A stretch of 5,501 nucleotides of DNA from an uncultured Bacilli bacterium (GTDB lineage Bacteria > Bacillota_I > Bacilli_A > RFN20 > CAG-826). A program made the position numbers and the translations under genes. Below the pieces are notes generated by a model. That model was not told the DNA's origin. It was given only the letters and a program-made list of their open reading frames with translations, and searched no databases. Position 1 is the first letter of the stretch. Every line of letters starts with the position of its first letter. Location: positions 1 to 5,501 of the forward strand of contig CAKPJO010000110.1 of assembly GCA_934162685.1 (NCBI GenBank), written 5' to 3'. Positions 1 through 5,501 of this stretch are shown in pieces.

Positions 1-678
1 GATAAAGTAATTAGACAAAGCGCTATTCAAAAAGAACTTATCGAATTAGCGTATAATTTTTTAGCGCCAGGTGGAATGCTTATTTATTCTACTTGTTCTT
101 GTTCTAAAGAAGAAAACTATGAAGTTATTAAAACTTTATTAGCTAATCATAATGATATATCATTAATTCCTTTAAAAGAATTAGAGCCTTACTCTTTAAC
201 TAATGCGCGTGATGGAATAACTATGTCTCCCGCTACTTTTGAAGGCGAAGGACAATATTTATGCATGCTAAAAAAAGATGGTAACTTGAATTATAAAGAA
301 ATAAACTTACCTGATATCAAAAGCAAATTCTTTACTTATAATTTAAAAGGTTACTTAATTAATAAAGATGATAATTTATATGCTTCTCCTATTAATTTAA
401 ACTTAAAAGACTTTAATATTATTAGAAATGGATTAAAAATCGGTTCATTAAATAAAAATAACTTTATTCCTGATTATCATTTATCGCATTTTCTAAGTTC
501 TAATGAAAGCATTGAATTAAATGAACATGAACTAAAAAATTATTTAAACGGCCAAGTTATTAATAAAGATTATTCAAATGGCTTTTATGTTGTTTCATAT
601 AACAATATTAATATTGGATTTGTTAAATCAGTTAATGGCATCTTAAAAAACCATTTTCCTAAAGGATTAAGAATATAA
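1..678 (+). CDS. rsmF: RsmF-type 16S rRNA (cytosine-C5)-methyltransferase, 3' part only
   Basis: The frame is open from base 1, so the gene starts upstream; 225 C-terminal residues are visible. It belongs to the NOL1/NOP2/Sun family of SAM-dependent rRNA m5C methyltransferases, cytoplasmic enzymes that modify 16S rRNA. Visible residues 22-35 (APGGMLIYSTCSCS) are the end of the Rossmann fold plus motif VI, where the Cys of the TC pair (residue 32) is the expected catalytic nucleophile. The block SPATFEGEGQYLCMLKK ends the methyltransferase domain. The rest is the RsmF-specific C-terminal RNA-binding (PUA-like) region, with RNGLKIGSLNKNNFIPDYHL and the terminal KNHFPKGLRI typical of Gram-positive RsmF. 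SAM-binding motifs I-IV lie off the window. The last 56 bp are repeated at 3538-3593. The gene converges with the minus-strand gene ending at 728. The family is secure; the exact rRNA target (RsmF versus another paralogue) is inferred. Confidence 0.9.
   Translation, partial: DKVIRQSAIQKELIELAYNFLAPGGMLIYSTCSCSKEENYEVIKTLLANHNDISLIPLKELEPYSLTNARDGITMSPATFEGEGQYLCMLKKDGNLNYKEINLPDIKSKFFTYNLKGYLINKDDNLYASPINLNLKDFNIIRNGLKIGSLNKNNFIPDYHLSHFLSSNESIELNEHELKNYLNGQVINKDYSNGFYVVSYNNINIGFVKSVNGILKNHFPKGLRI
623..678 (+). repeat. Left copy of 56-bp direct repeat (3' end of rsmF-like gene)
   Basis: These bases are the last 56 bp of the methyltransferase gene, ending exactly on its TAA. They recur in the same orientation at 3538-3593 with a single difference (G at 637 against A at 3552). 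Similarity stops abruptly on both sides: at 622 against 3537, and at 679 against 3594. This copy is in frame with the intact gene and keeps the Gly codon (VNG), which looks like the conserved state. It probably marks the left boundary (att-like site) of the inserted block. Confidence 0.93.
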
Positions 679-727
679 GAATAACACAGTTAATAATTAC
701 ATATTTTAATTAAAAAACTTGTTATTT

Positions 728-1192
728 CTAGTAAATCCCCTTTTTCTTTTGTCTCCATATAGATAATTTAGAATCAAGTGAAATTGAATTTAATTCAATT
801 ATTTCTAAATTATCAACTTTTAAGGATCTTGTATTTTCAACAAATTGCTTAGTAATGTTATTATCTTTTAAGCATATTTCAATATTTCTATGATCAATTA
901 TTGCCACTGATAAAAAATATTTTGAATTTAAAAAATCACCATAGGTATCTATTTCATAATATTCATCGTTAACATAAGACACAAATAATTCACAAAATTC
1001 TGGATAACATTCATTCGCTTCAATTATATTTTTAAATGTATTAGAATCAATATCATTATAGTCTTCGTATACATCTCCGTATGATTCCCAATATTTTACC
1101 GTAAATTTAATGTTATTTAAATTTATCTTTTTGAACATTTCTTTAAATATGTTTTTATCCCAACCATCATATCTAACAATAATTCCTACCAT
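728..1192 (-). CDS. Small uncharacterised protein, DUF2691-like
   Basis: The gene encodes 154 residues. The ATG at 1192 follows an ideal ribosome binding site (AGGAGG, read on the minus strand), and a plausible promoter lies at 1234-1261. There is no signal peptide or membrane segment, so the product should be cytoplasmic. It has many acidic and aromatic residues in the first half (YWESYGDVYEDYND). The central stretch TYGDFLNSKYFLSVAIIDHR and the ending LDSKLSIWR resemble, from memory, DUF2691 of Bacillus and relatives, where a TYE/DFxxSDC-like segment is followed by hydrophobic strands, a charged helix and a terminal RLSxW motif. That family has no established function. Small acidic single-domain proteins of this kind are often found among immunity-type genes, but nothing here proves such a role. 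It is the last gene of the minus-strand block and converges on the methyltransferase gene with 49 bp between stop codons. Confidence 0.8.
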   Translation of the reverse strand: MVGIIVRYDGWDKNIFKEMFKKINLNNIKFTVKYWESYGDVYEDYNDIDSNTFKNIIEANECYPEFCELFVSYVNDEYYEIDTYGDFLNSKYFLSVAIIDHRNIEICLKDNNITKQFVENTRSLKVDNLEIIELNSISLDSKLSIWRQKKKGIY

Positions 1193-1233
1193 TTTTGTCC
1201 TCCTAACAAGAAACTTAAAATACTATAAACAAT

Positions 1234-1261
1234 TTTATAATAAAAGAAAATAGTTTTACAA
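1234..1261 (-). promoter_or_regulatory. Putative sigma-A-type promoter for the DUF2691-like gene
   Basis: Read on the minus strand, TTGTAA (1261-1256) is followed after 16 bp by TATAAA (1239-1234), about 40 bp before the ATG at 1192. Just upstream, 1266-1277 is a perfect 12-bp palindrome (AGTATATATACT) that could be an operator or chance AT symmetry. The promoter suggests that this gene is transcribed separately from the gene behind it. Confidence 0.45.
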
Positions 1262-1285
1262 TAACAGTATATATACTAGATTCAA

Positions 1286-2251
1286 CTATTTAGTTCCTAA
1301 CAGCTTTTCTAAAATATTAAGTTCAATACTATCGATGAGAACATAATTTATTTTTTCAATATCTAAACTTTTTTCTTTGTCTAATTTTCCAGTTTGAGTA
1401 ATAATTTGATACTTAATTGTTTTTCCATCAAAATCATTAATTCTTATATCATAACAATATTTACATTTATGATAGCCAATAGAAATAAATCTTTTATTTT
1501 TAAAAGCATAATCTATAATAGAGTATTTATCTATAAAATTATAATTAGTTTCATTTATTGAAATAATACTTTTCATAAATTTTAAGTAATTGGTTCTTGA
1601 GCTTATTTTAGTAATAATATTTTTATTCTGATATAAATAACCATTATATACGCCACATATGTCATAACTTTTTACTAATAAAAAATCTTCATTAGAAATA
1701 ATTATTTCACCAACATTAAAGGCATTAGATTTATCAATATATATTTCCACTAATTCTAATTGCTTATTATTTGATTGATCTTTGTGTTTTATATATTCTT
1801 CTAATTTTCTTAAGACAAGCGAATCAATATTAATATAAGAAATTTTATCTATTGAAATATGTTTTTTATTTAATACTTTCCCATAATTAGCAAGTTCATA
1901 ACAATATAAAATATTATCTATTAGCTGCGTTGGCTTTAATATTTTGAAAAATATCCAACTACTAGAAATAACATATAACAGTTTATCGTTGTTAATAGCG
2001 TATGAAATCATATCTTCTTTTGAAGTAAACTTTATAGTATCATTATTAGAACTTAAAATAGATTGAATATAGTTTAGATAATTGCTTTTAGTTACTATTC
2101 TTTTAATTTGACTTTTTTCATTTAAAATATATCCATCATACTCGCCATATGGACTATATTCTTGAACAATAAGATGTTTTTTATTATTAAAAATAATTTT
2201 ACCAACTTCAAATGTATCTGTGTCTTTTCTATGTACTTCAACAATTCCCAT
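1286..2251 (-). CDS. Uncharacterised protein with two tandem copies of a ~160-aa module
   Basis: The gene encodes 321 residues counted from the ATG at 2251. A GTG five codons upstream (2266) is in frame but overlaps the ribosome binding site GGAGGAAAG (2264-2256), which sits 8 nt before this ATG, so the ATG is the likely start. Residues 1-156 and 165-321 align with a constant 164-residue offset. Paired landmarks are F14/F178, G17/G181, G36/G200, D39-G-Y/N203-G-Y, N57-Y-L/N221-Y-L, Y84-A/Y248-A and I142-D-S/I306-D-S. A hydrophilic linker (HKDQSNNKQ) joins the copies. Each module opens with short beta-type strands around FxVGxII, LIVxxY and GxYxGYL, followed by an alternating region. This N-terminal pattern recalls small Firmicutes proteins of unknown function and might be an SH3/Sm-like barrel (inference). 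Copy 2 alone carries a CKYC pair (263-266). There is no signal peptide or membrane segment. Function unknown. Confidence 0.85.
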   Translation of the reverse strand: MGIVEVHRKDTDTFEVGKIIFNNKKHLIVQEYSPYGEYDGYILNEKSQIKRIVTKSNYLNYIQSILSSNNDTIKFTSKEDMISYAINNDKLLYVISSSWIFFKILKPTQLIDNILYCYELANYGKVLNKKHISIDKISYINIDSLVLRKLEEYIKHKDQSNNKQLELVEIYIDKSNAFNVGEIIISNEDFLLVKSYDICGVYNGYLYQNKNIITKISSRTNYLKFMKSIISINETNYNFIDKYSIIDYAFKNKRFISIGYHKCKYCYDIRINDFDGKTIKYQIITQTGKLDKEKSLDIEKINYVLIDSIELNILEKLLGTK

Positions 2252-2255
2252 ATAA

Positions 2256-2264
2256 CTTTCCTCC
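2256..2264 (-). promoter_or_regulatory. Ribosome binding site that sets the start of the two-module protein
   Basis: On the minus strand this reads GGAGGAAAG, with its core 8 nt upstream of the ATG at 2251. The in-frame GTG at 2266-2264 runs into this site, so a start there would have no ribosome binding site of its own. This argues for the shorter 321-residue product. Confidence 0.75.
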
Positions 2265-2306
2265 ACTAATTTATAAATTAATATTTGTGTTCAAACATTT
2301 CAATAC

Positions 2307-2685
2307 TTAATCACACACAAAGTAGTCATAATCAAAATTACAATCCAAATTTCCAATCATCATAAGAATCAACCTTTTGTTTAGAAATCTCAAAATCATT
2401 TTGTCAGTGATAATTTTAATTTCATGTGGCAATGTAATATTAGCTGTTTCTTCTACTATATATTTTAATAACGTCATATGAAACAAAGTTACTAAAAATA
2501 AATCTATATGAGCCAAATATTACAAGCAAAGGTAAACAAATAAATGAAACAACAAAATTCTTTTTATATTTTTGATTATCATTCTTTAGTTTTATTCCTA
2601 TTAAACACGCTAACGAAAATTAAACCATTGGACTAATCAAAGTTAACAAAAATAATATTTTATCTAAAGACATTTCTTTTTTCAT
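2307..2685 (-). pseudogene. Decayed small membrane-anchored protein gene
   Basis: A good start is present: GAGGAG is followed a few bases later by the ATG at 2685. The frame reads MKKEMSLDKILFLLTLISP and hits an in-frame TAA at 2622-2620. The same frame then continues with FSLACLIGIKLK, a basic loop, and a second hydrophobic stretch FVVSFICLPLLVIFGSY, stopping at 2440. Sensible protein continues after a one-base shift as YIVEETANITLPHEIKI (a frame that stays open to 2307). It then returns to the first frame as QNDFEISKQKVDSYDDWKF, ending at 2338. One nonsense change plus two compensating indels would explain this. The intact ancestor would have had two membrane segments and an outside domain with an ITLPHEIKI-type strand. 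The 69-codon TTG-started reading frame at 2307-2516 has no ribosome binding site and is better read as a fragment of this gene. The family is not recognised, and the true 3' end is uncertain. Confidence 0.6.
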
Positions 2686-2716
2686 ACTATTCTCCTCATA
2701 CTTTTAGTATATAAAC

Positions 2717-2745
2717 ATTATAGTATATTTTTCAACATCTTCTCA
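2717..2745 (-). promoter_or_regulatory. Putative promoter of the decayed membrane-protein gene
   Basis: On the minus strand, TGAGAA (2745-2740) is followed after 17 bp by a perfect TATAAT (2722-2717), 31 bp before the ATG at 2685. The -35 box is weak. The surrounding bases share blocks with the region upstream of the 165-residue gene (see findings). Confidence 0.45.
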
Positions 2746-2774
2746 CTTTACTTTAGTTATAAGCCGTCAATTTA

Positions 2775-2808
2775 TTAGTAAGTAAATAGTCATGTATTTT
2801 ATTACTAA
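2775..2808 (-). terminator. Imperfect AT-rich hairpin downstream of the 165-aa gene
   Basis: TTAGTAA (2775-2781) pairs with TTACTAA (2802-2808), and the inner TAAATA (2783-2788) pairs with TATTTTA (2795-2801) with one bulge, leaving a 6-base loop. It lies 40-70 bp beyond the stop codon at 2848-2850 and could end that transcript. There is no GC-rich stem and no clean T run, so the assignment is weak. Confidence 0.25.
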
Positions 2809-2847
2809 CTTATCAAAGCTATACACTTTAGTAGTATATTAAAATAC

Positions 2848-3345
2848 TTAACTATTAATATTAATAACTATATCCGGGAAATCATAAGCAAAATCTTCTT
2901 TCATAGCTAAAATACTTTCATAAAGAGTTTCCGCTACAGCATTCGAATTAATATTTATAATGCTATAACCTTCTATATTATCCGCAGAGCCATCAACAGA
3001 AATTAACAAACTCATTTTTTTTAATCCAAAATCATTTAATAAAATCGCAAATATGTCATCGAAAATTGCAAATTGTTTAAGAAATAATTTTTTACCATGA
3101 TTAGAATCAATATCTTCAATATTCGAAGTTGTTAAAAATTCACTATTCAATTGAATAAAATCATCCGATAACGAAAAATATAATTTAGGATTAAGACTAT
3201 TAATTAATTCTTGAGAATATCCAAGAAAATTAAACAAAACGCCGAATTTTTTGTTCAAACAATATTTAATTATCTTTCTTGACAATGCATCCATTGTTTT
3301 ATAGTTTAAATCATCTTTTATTATAAAAGCCACTAGATTACTCAT
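2848..3345 (-). CDS. Uncharacterised 165-aa protein
   Basis: The product is 165 residues and not recognised. It is probably a soluble cytoplasmic alpha/beta protein: there is no signal peptide and no convincing membrane segment. It begins with a hydrophobic strand (LVAFIIKDDL), then a basic helix (ALSRKIIKYCLNKKF). The middle (residues ~55-110) is mixed. A strand-rich end follows, with MSLLISVDGSADNIEGYSI, a helix (AVAETLYESILAMKEDF) and the closing strand FPDIVININS. The ATG at 3345 is preceded by GAGGAGGT, but the gap from the core to the ATG is about 16 nt, much longer than usual. The only earlier in-frame codons after a TGA are non-standard starts. The ATG overlaps the stop of a 23-codon ORF (3342-3413) as ATGA, so translational coupling is possible. 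A promoter is likely at 3427-3454. Ordinary codon use and a full-length frame support a real gene. Confidence 0.8.
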   Translation of the reverse strand: MSNLVAFIIKDDLNYKTMDALSRKIIKYCLNKKFGVLFNFLGYSQELINSLNPKLYFSLSDDFIQLNSEFLTTSNIEDIDSNHGKKLFLKQFAIFDDIFAILLNDFGLKKMSLLISVDGSADNIEGYSIININSNAVAETLYESILAMKEDFAYDFPDIVININS

Positions 3346-3413
3346 AATGTATATAGCAATACCTCCTCAACAAATTTCCAGATTCCATCAACTAATTTCC
3401 AAGTGTTTGTCAC
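3342..3413 (-). CDS. Possible 23-codon leader ORF coupled to the 165-aa gene
   Basis: On the minus strand a GTG at 3413 opens 23 codons (VTNTWKLVDGIWKFVEEVLL, then YTL) and ends in a TGA that overlaps the next gene's start codon as ATGA. The GAGGAGGT sequence lies inside this ORF, about 16 nt before that ATG. This combination is what a translationally coupled leader or small upstream gene would show. Against it, the only ribosome-binding-like bases (AAGAGG) run straight into the GTG. It may be a regulatory leader, a peptide gene remnant or chance. Confidence 0.3.
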   Translation of the reverse strand: MTNTWKLVDGIWKFVEEVLLYTL

Positions 3414-3426
3414 CTCTTACATCTTC

Positions 3427-3454
3427 AGTATATAAGGCTATTGTTTAAATTCAA
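3427..3454 (-). promoter_or_regulatory. Putative promoter of the 165-aa gene
   Basis: On the minus strand, TTGAAT (3454-3449) is followed after 16 bp by TATACT (3432-3427). This places transcription start about 75 bp before the ATG at 3345 and leaves a leader that contains the possible 23-codon ORF. Confidence 0.5.
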
Positions 3455-3473
3455 GTTATTTTTTAGCTTTTTG

Positions 3474-3502
3474 CCACTTTATTTTCTCTTATTTATAAGT
3501 GG
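3474..3502. repeat. Small inverted repeat CCACTT...AAGTGG
   Basis: Six-base arms at 3474-3479 and 3497-3502 are separated by 17 AT-rich bases, just upstream of the promoter at 3427-3454. It could be an operator or a weak hairpin. The neighbouring bases match the region upstream of the decayed membrane-protein gene, where the symmetry is only partial. Confidence 0.3.
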
Positions 3503-3537
3503 TTAATTTATTGCTGGTTGAATAAAAAAAGTTTTTC

Positions 3538-3593
3538 TTAAATCAGTTAATAGCATCTTAAAAAACCATTTTCCTAAAGGATTAAGAATATAA
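3538..3593 (+). repeat. Right copy of 56-bp direct repeat; detached rsmF-like 3' end
   Basis: This copy matches 623-678 at 55 of 56 bases and would encode KSVNSILKNHFPKGLRI plus stop in the methyltransferase frame, with Ser where the intact gene has Gly. No open methyltransferase frame leads into it, so it is a non-functional gene end. Its final TAA is followed after 3 bp by the putative -35 box of the nuclease gene. It is probably the original chromosomal junction downstream of the methyltransferase, or the att copy carried by the insert. Confidence 0.92.
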
Positions 3594-3596
3594 TAT

Positions 3597-3625
3597 TTCA
3601 AAGTTAACAAATTATATATTATAAT
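3597..3625 (+). promoter_or_regulatory. Putative promoter of the secreted nuclease gene
   Basis: A perfect TATAAT (3620-3625) lies 17 bp after a moderate -35 candidate TTCAAA (3597-3602). The nuclease ATG follows 32 bp later, behind the ribosome binding site AGAGGA (3647-3652). The promoter lies outside the repeat, so the insertion left it undamaged. Confidence 0.55.
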
Positions 3626-3657
3626 AGCTATAGTTATTAAAAAGAAAGAGGATTATT

Positions 3658-5501
3658 ATGAATTTTAAAAAACTATTGCTTTCATTTGCTATGTTAACTA
3701 TGTCACTTATTGGATTTTCTAATATTAAAAATCAAAATAAAGTAAACATTACTAACGCTACCGCTGAAGAGATTATTGATATAGATTTTTCTAATGACCC
3801 TATTAATAATGATAGTGTAGCGCAAGAATATTATAAAAACATATCTAAAACCAGTTCTGGTAAAGATTTAATTATTGAATTATATAATCTAATTCATCCT
3901 AAAAAATGCACTGGCTCTTATAGTGGCATATGGAATTACTTACCTTATTCTGACGCTGATCCGGATAATCCTACAAGTGGAAAAATCATTGCTTTTTATC
4001 GAGGCACTCCTTCTGATAAAGGTGCAATGAACAAAGAACACGTTTGGCCTGGTTCAAGAGGTGGAGAGTCAATGGAAGGCGACCCTCATATGATTCGTCC
4101 TACTCTTAGTAAAGATAATTCTAGTCGTGGTAATTCTTTTTATGTTGAGGGTAAGAACTCTTCTTCCATGGGTTGGGATCCTTATGCTGATGGTATGACG
4201 GAAAGTTATCGTGGAGATGCAGCAAGAATTATTTTTTACTCTGCGGTTCAAGAATATAACAAACTTTCTTTAGTAGATGCTAGCATTGCTGATACTATAA
4301 GTCGCACTAGTGGATACATGGGAAAACTATCTGATTTATTAAGATGGAACTTAAAATATCCAATTAGCAAATCAGAAAAATTTAGAAATGAAGTTTTAAG
4401 TGGCGAAAATAATTCTGCTGGCAAAAGTTTTTCTTTAAACCGTAATCCTTTTATTGATGATCGAACTTATGCTTGTCGTATATGGGGAAATACTAATGAT
4501 GAAACAAAAAGTATCTGTTCAAAAGCATTAAATAATGAAAAGCCAACTTCTTTAACTATTAATGCTACTTCTCATTCTTTAGCTGTTAATAGCGAACTTA
4601 AATTAAGTGTTACGGCAACACCTGAAAATGGTTCTACTAGTGTGACATGGAGTTCTAGTAATCCTAATGTTGCCACTATTAATAATGGTGTAGTTAAAGG
4701 TATATCCGAAGGACAAACACTCATAACTGCAACATCCACTCTTGACAAGAATATAACTGCAACTTATGAAATTTATGTAAAATCAATACAAAGCATTTCT
4801 ATAAGCGGAACATTACTAAAAACCACATATGTTGAGGGTCAAACTTTTGATCCTACTGGCTTAATAGTAACTGCTCACTATAACGATGGTAGTAAAGCAA
4901 TTATCGATAATGATTCTTTAAGTTGGCTAGACGCTAATACAAGAAAAACTACTTTATCACTCAATACCACTAGCGTTATTGCAAAAATTGGTTCTATCGA
5001 AGTTCTATATGAGGGAATAATTGTAGAAGAATTACAAGGCGGATCATTTACTATTAATATAAATAGTTTTACTTCATTATCTAATAGTTATGCTTTTAAT
5101 AATTGGTCAAGTAATGATATAACTGGTAAAGCATTTATTTATGGCGGAACAAAAAATCGCTTGCAATTTAATAATAGTAAAGCAAGTTATTACTTATTTA
5201 ATGAAACTCCTACTCCTGGACCAATTAATAAAGTGACTGTTAAAACTAATACGGGAGTCAAGAGTTGGGAATTACGCACTAATGACGAAAGTTTTGGCGA
5301 ACAAAGTGGTTATCCAACACATGGAACAAGTATTGGTTTAAAAGATATAAATACTAATGGAGTATCATTTGAATTAAGCAATAATTCTCATCGTTATTTT
5401 TCCTTAAATTATGTTGATACTGGTGTATGTTACCTTGATGAAATAGTTATTGAATATGGTGGCTCTGATACATCAGATAAGTGCCTAGTCGACTTAGAAG
5501 T
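3658..5501 (+). CDS. Secreted endonuclease I (NucM-like) with Ig-like domains, 3' truncated
   Basis: 614 residues are visible and the frame is still open at the window edge. The ATG has a good ribosome binding site 5 nt upstream. Residues 1-22 form a signal peptide (MNFKKLLLSFAMLTMSLIG) without a lipobox. Residues ~60-290 are an endonuclease I domain of the beta-beta-alpha-metal fold, which cleaves DNA and often RNA. NKEHVWPGS carries the expected catalytic His128, and GDPHMIRP with NSSRGN supplies H144 and N154, likely metal or structural residues. Residues ~297-374 are a BIG2-type Ig-like domain (SVTWSSSNPNVATINNGVVK). Residues ~377-459 resemble Big_3 (YVEGQTFDPTGLIVTAHYND). Residues 462-602 form a beta-sandwich-like module, and another segment starts at 608. 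It is exported and perhaps surface-retained through the tail; a role in nutrient scavenging or clearing extracellular DNA is inferred. The nuclease family is secure, the tail's function is not. Confidence 0.92.
   Translation, partial: MNFKKLLLSFAMLTMSLIGFSNIKNQNKVNITNATAEEIIDIDFSNDPINNDSVAQEYYKNISKTSSGKDLIIELYNLIHPKKCTGSYSGIWNYLPYSDADPDNPTSGKIIAFYRGTPSDKGAMNKEHVWPGSRGGESMEGDPHMIRPTLSKDNSSRGNSFYVEGKNSSSMGWDPYADGMTESYRGDAARIIFYSAVQEYNKLSLVDASIADTISRTSGYMGKLSDLLRWNLKYPISKSEKFRNEVLSGENNSAGKSFSLNRNPFIDDRTYACRIWGNTNDETKSICSKALNNEKPTSLTINATSHSLAVNSELKLSVTATPENGSTSVTWSSSNPNVATINNGVVKGISEGQTLITATSTLDKNITATYEIYVKSIQSISISGTLLKTTYVEGQTFDPTGLIVTAHYNDGSKAIIDNDSLSWLDANTRKTTLSLNTTSVIAKIGSIEVLYEGIIVEELQGGSFTININSFTSLSNSYAFNNWSSNDITGKAFIYGGTKNRLQFNNSKASYYLFNETPTPGPINKVTVKTNTGVKSWELRTNDESFGEQSGYPTHGTSIGLKDINTNGVSFELSNNSHRYFSLNYVDTGVCYLDEIVIEYGGSDTSDKCLVDLE

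Larger units (their letters stand above)
679..3593. mobile_element. Putative inserted accessory block flanked by 56-bp direct repeats
   Basis: The segment lies between two near-identical copies of the methyltransferase 3' end; one copy (3538-3593) is counted here as the duplicated one. All of its genes are on the minus strand, opposite to both neighbours, and none is a recognisable core gene. Deleting it would restore an rsmF-like gene followed 64 bp later by the nuclease ATG, with the nuclease promoter in that gap. No integrase, transposase, relaxase or terminal inverted repeat was found. The element may be mobilised in trans, decayed, or not a self-contained element. The repeat is seen directly; mobility is inferred. 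Confidence 0.55.

Noticed and set aside
680..726. AATAACA...TGTTATT inverted repeat as a bidirectional terminator between the converging genes
   Set aside because: Only seven AT-rich pairs around a loop of more than 30 bases, with no clear U run; too weak to call.
2252..2306. Promoter-like TTGAAA/TTGAAC boxes upstream of the two-module gene
   Set aside because: Several AT-rich -10 candidates exist but none has a proper 16-18 bp spacing to a good -35 box, so no single promoter can be supported.
2307..2516. 69-codon minus-strand frame as an independent gene
   Set aside because: It would start at TTG with no ribosome binding site, and its useful part continues a longer disrupted gene that starts at 2685; treated as a pseudogene fragment.
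679..3593. Insertion sequence or transposon
   Set aside because: There is no transposase, no terminal inverted repeats, and the flanking repeat is 56 bp of gene sequence, far longer than a typical target-site duplication.
4069..4251. Minus-strand 60-codon open frame inside the nuclease gene
   Set aside because: It lies antisense to the conserved catalytic region of the endonuclease, has no ribosome binding site and a low-complexity Arg/Thr-rich product; it is a shadow frame.
1..5501. CRISPR array, tRNA or rRNA genes
   Set aside because: No regularly spaced repeats were seen, and no tRNA arm pattern or rRNA-like GC-richer stretch was noticed on either strand.

Overview
The window comes from a very AT-rich, low-GC Gram-positive-type bacterium (Bacillota/Bacilli or a mollicute-like relative). 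UGA is not read as Trp: tryptophans are TGG and TGA occurs as a stop. Strong AGGAGG-type ribosome binding sites precede most genes. The species cannot be named from the sequence.

Layout: (1) 1-678, plus strand: the 3' part of an RsmF-type rRNA m5C methyltransferase gene whose 5' part lies outside the window. (2) 679-3537: a block in which every gene is on the minus strand. It holds a DUF2691-like small protein (728-1192), a 321-aa protein made of two tandem copies of one ~160-aa module (1286-2251), a frame-disrupted small membrane-protein pseudogene (2307-2685), an unrecognised 165-aa protein (2848-3345) and a possible 23-codon leader ORF overlapping its start (3342-3413). (3) 3538-3593: a second copy of the last 56 bp of the methyltransferase gene, including its stop codon, with one mismatch. 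(4) 3594-5501, plus strand: a promoter and a secreted modular endonuclease I (NucM-like) with Ig-like domains, running off the right edge.

The main result is the 56-bp direct repeat (623-678 and 3538-3593) flanking the minus-strand block. Removing 679-3593 would leave the methyltransferase gene intact and place its stop codon 64 bp before the nuclease start. The block therefore looks like an insertion of about 2.9 kb into the 3' end of the methyltransferase gene that kept the gene's end, as tRNA-targeting integrative elements do. No recombinase is encoded inside. It may be a mobilised-in-trans element, a remnant, or the product of homologous or illegitimate recombination.

The cargo consists of small, poorly characterised, mostly separately promoted genes, one of them decayed and one internally duplicated. 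This resembles accessory cassettes such as immunity-gene or orphan defence clusters, but that function is inference. Outside the block, the methyltransferase acts in ribosome maturation and the nuclease is exported, probably for extracellular nucleic-acid degradation.
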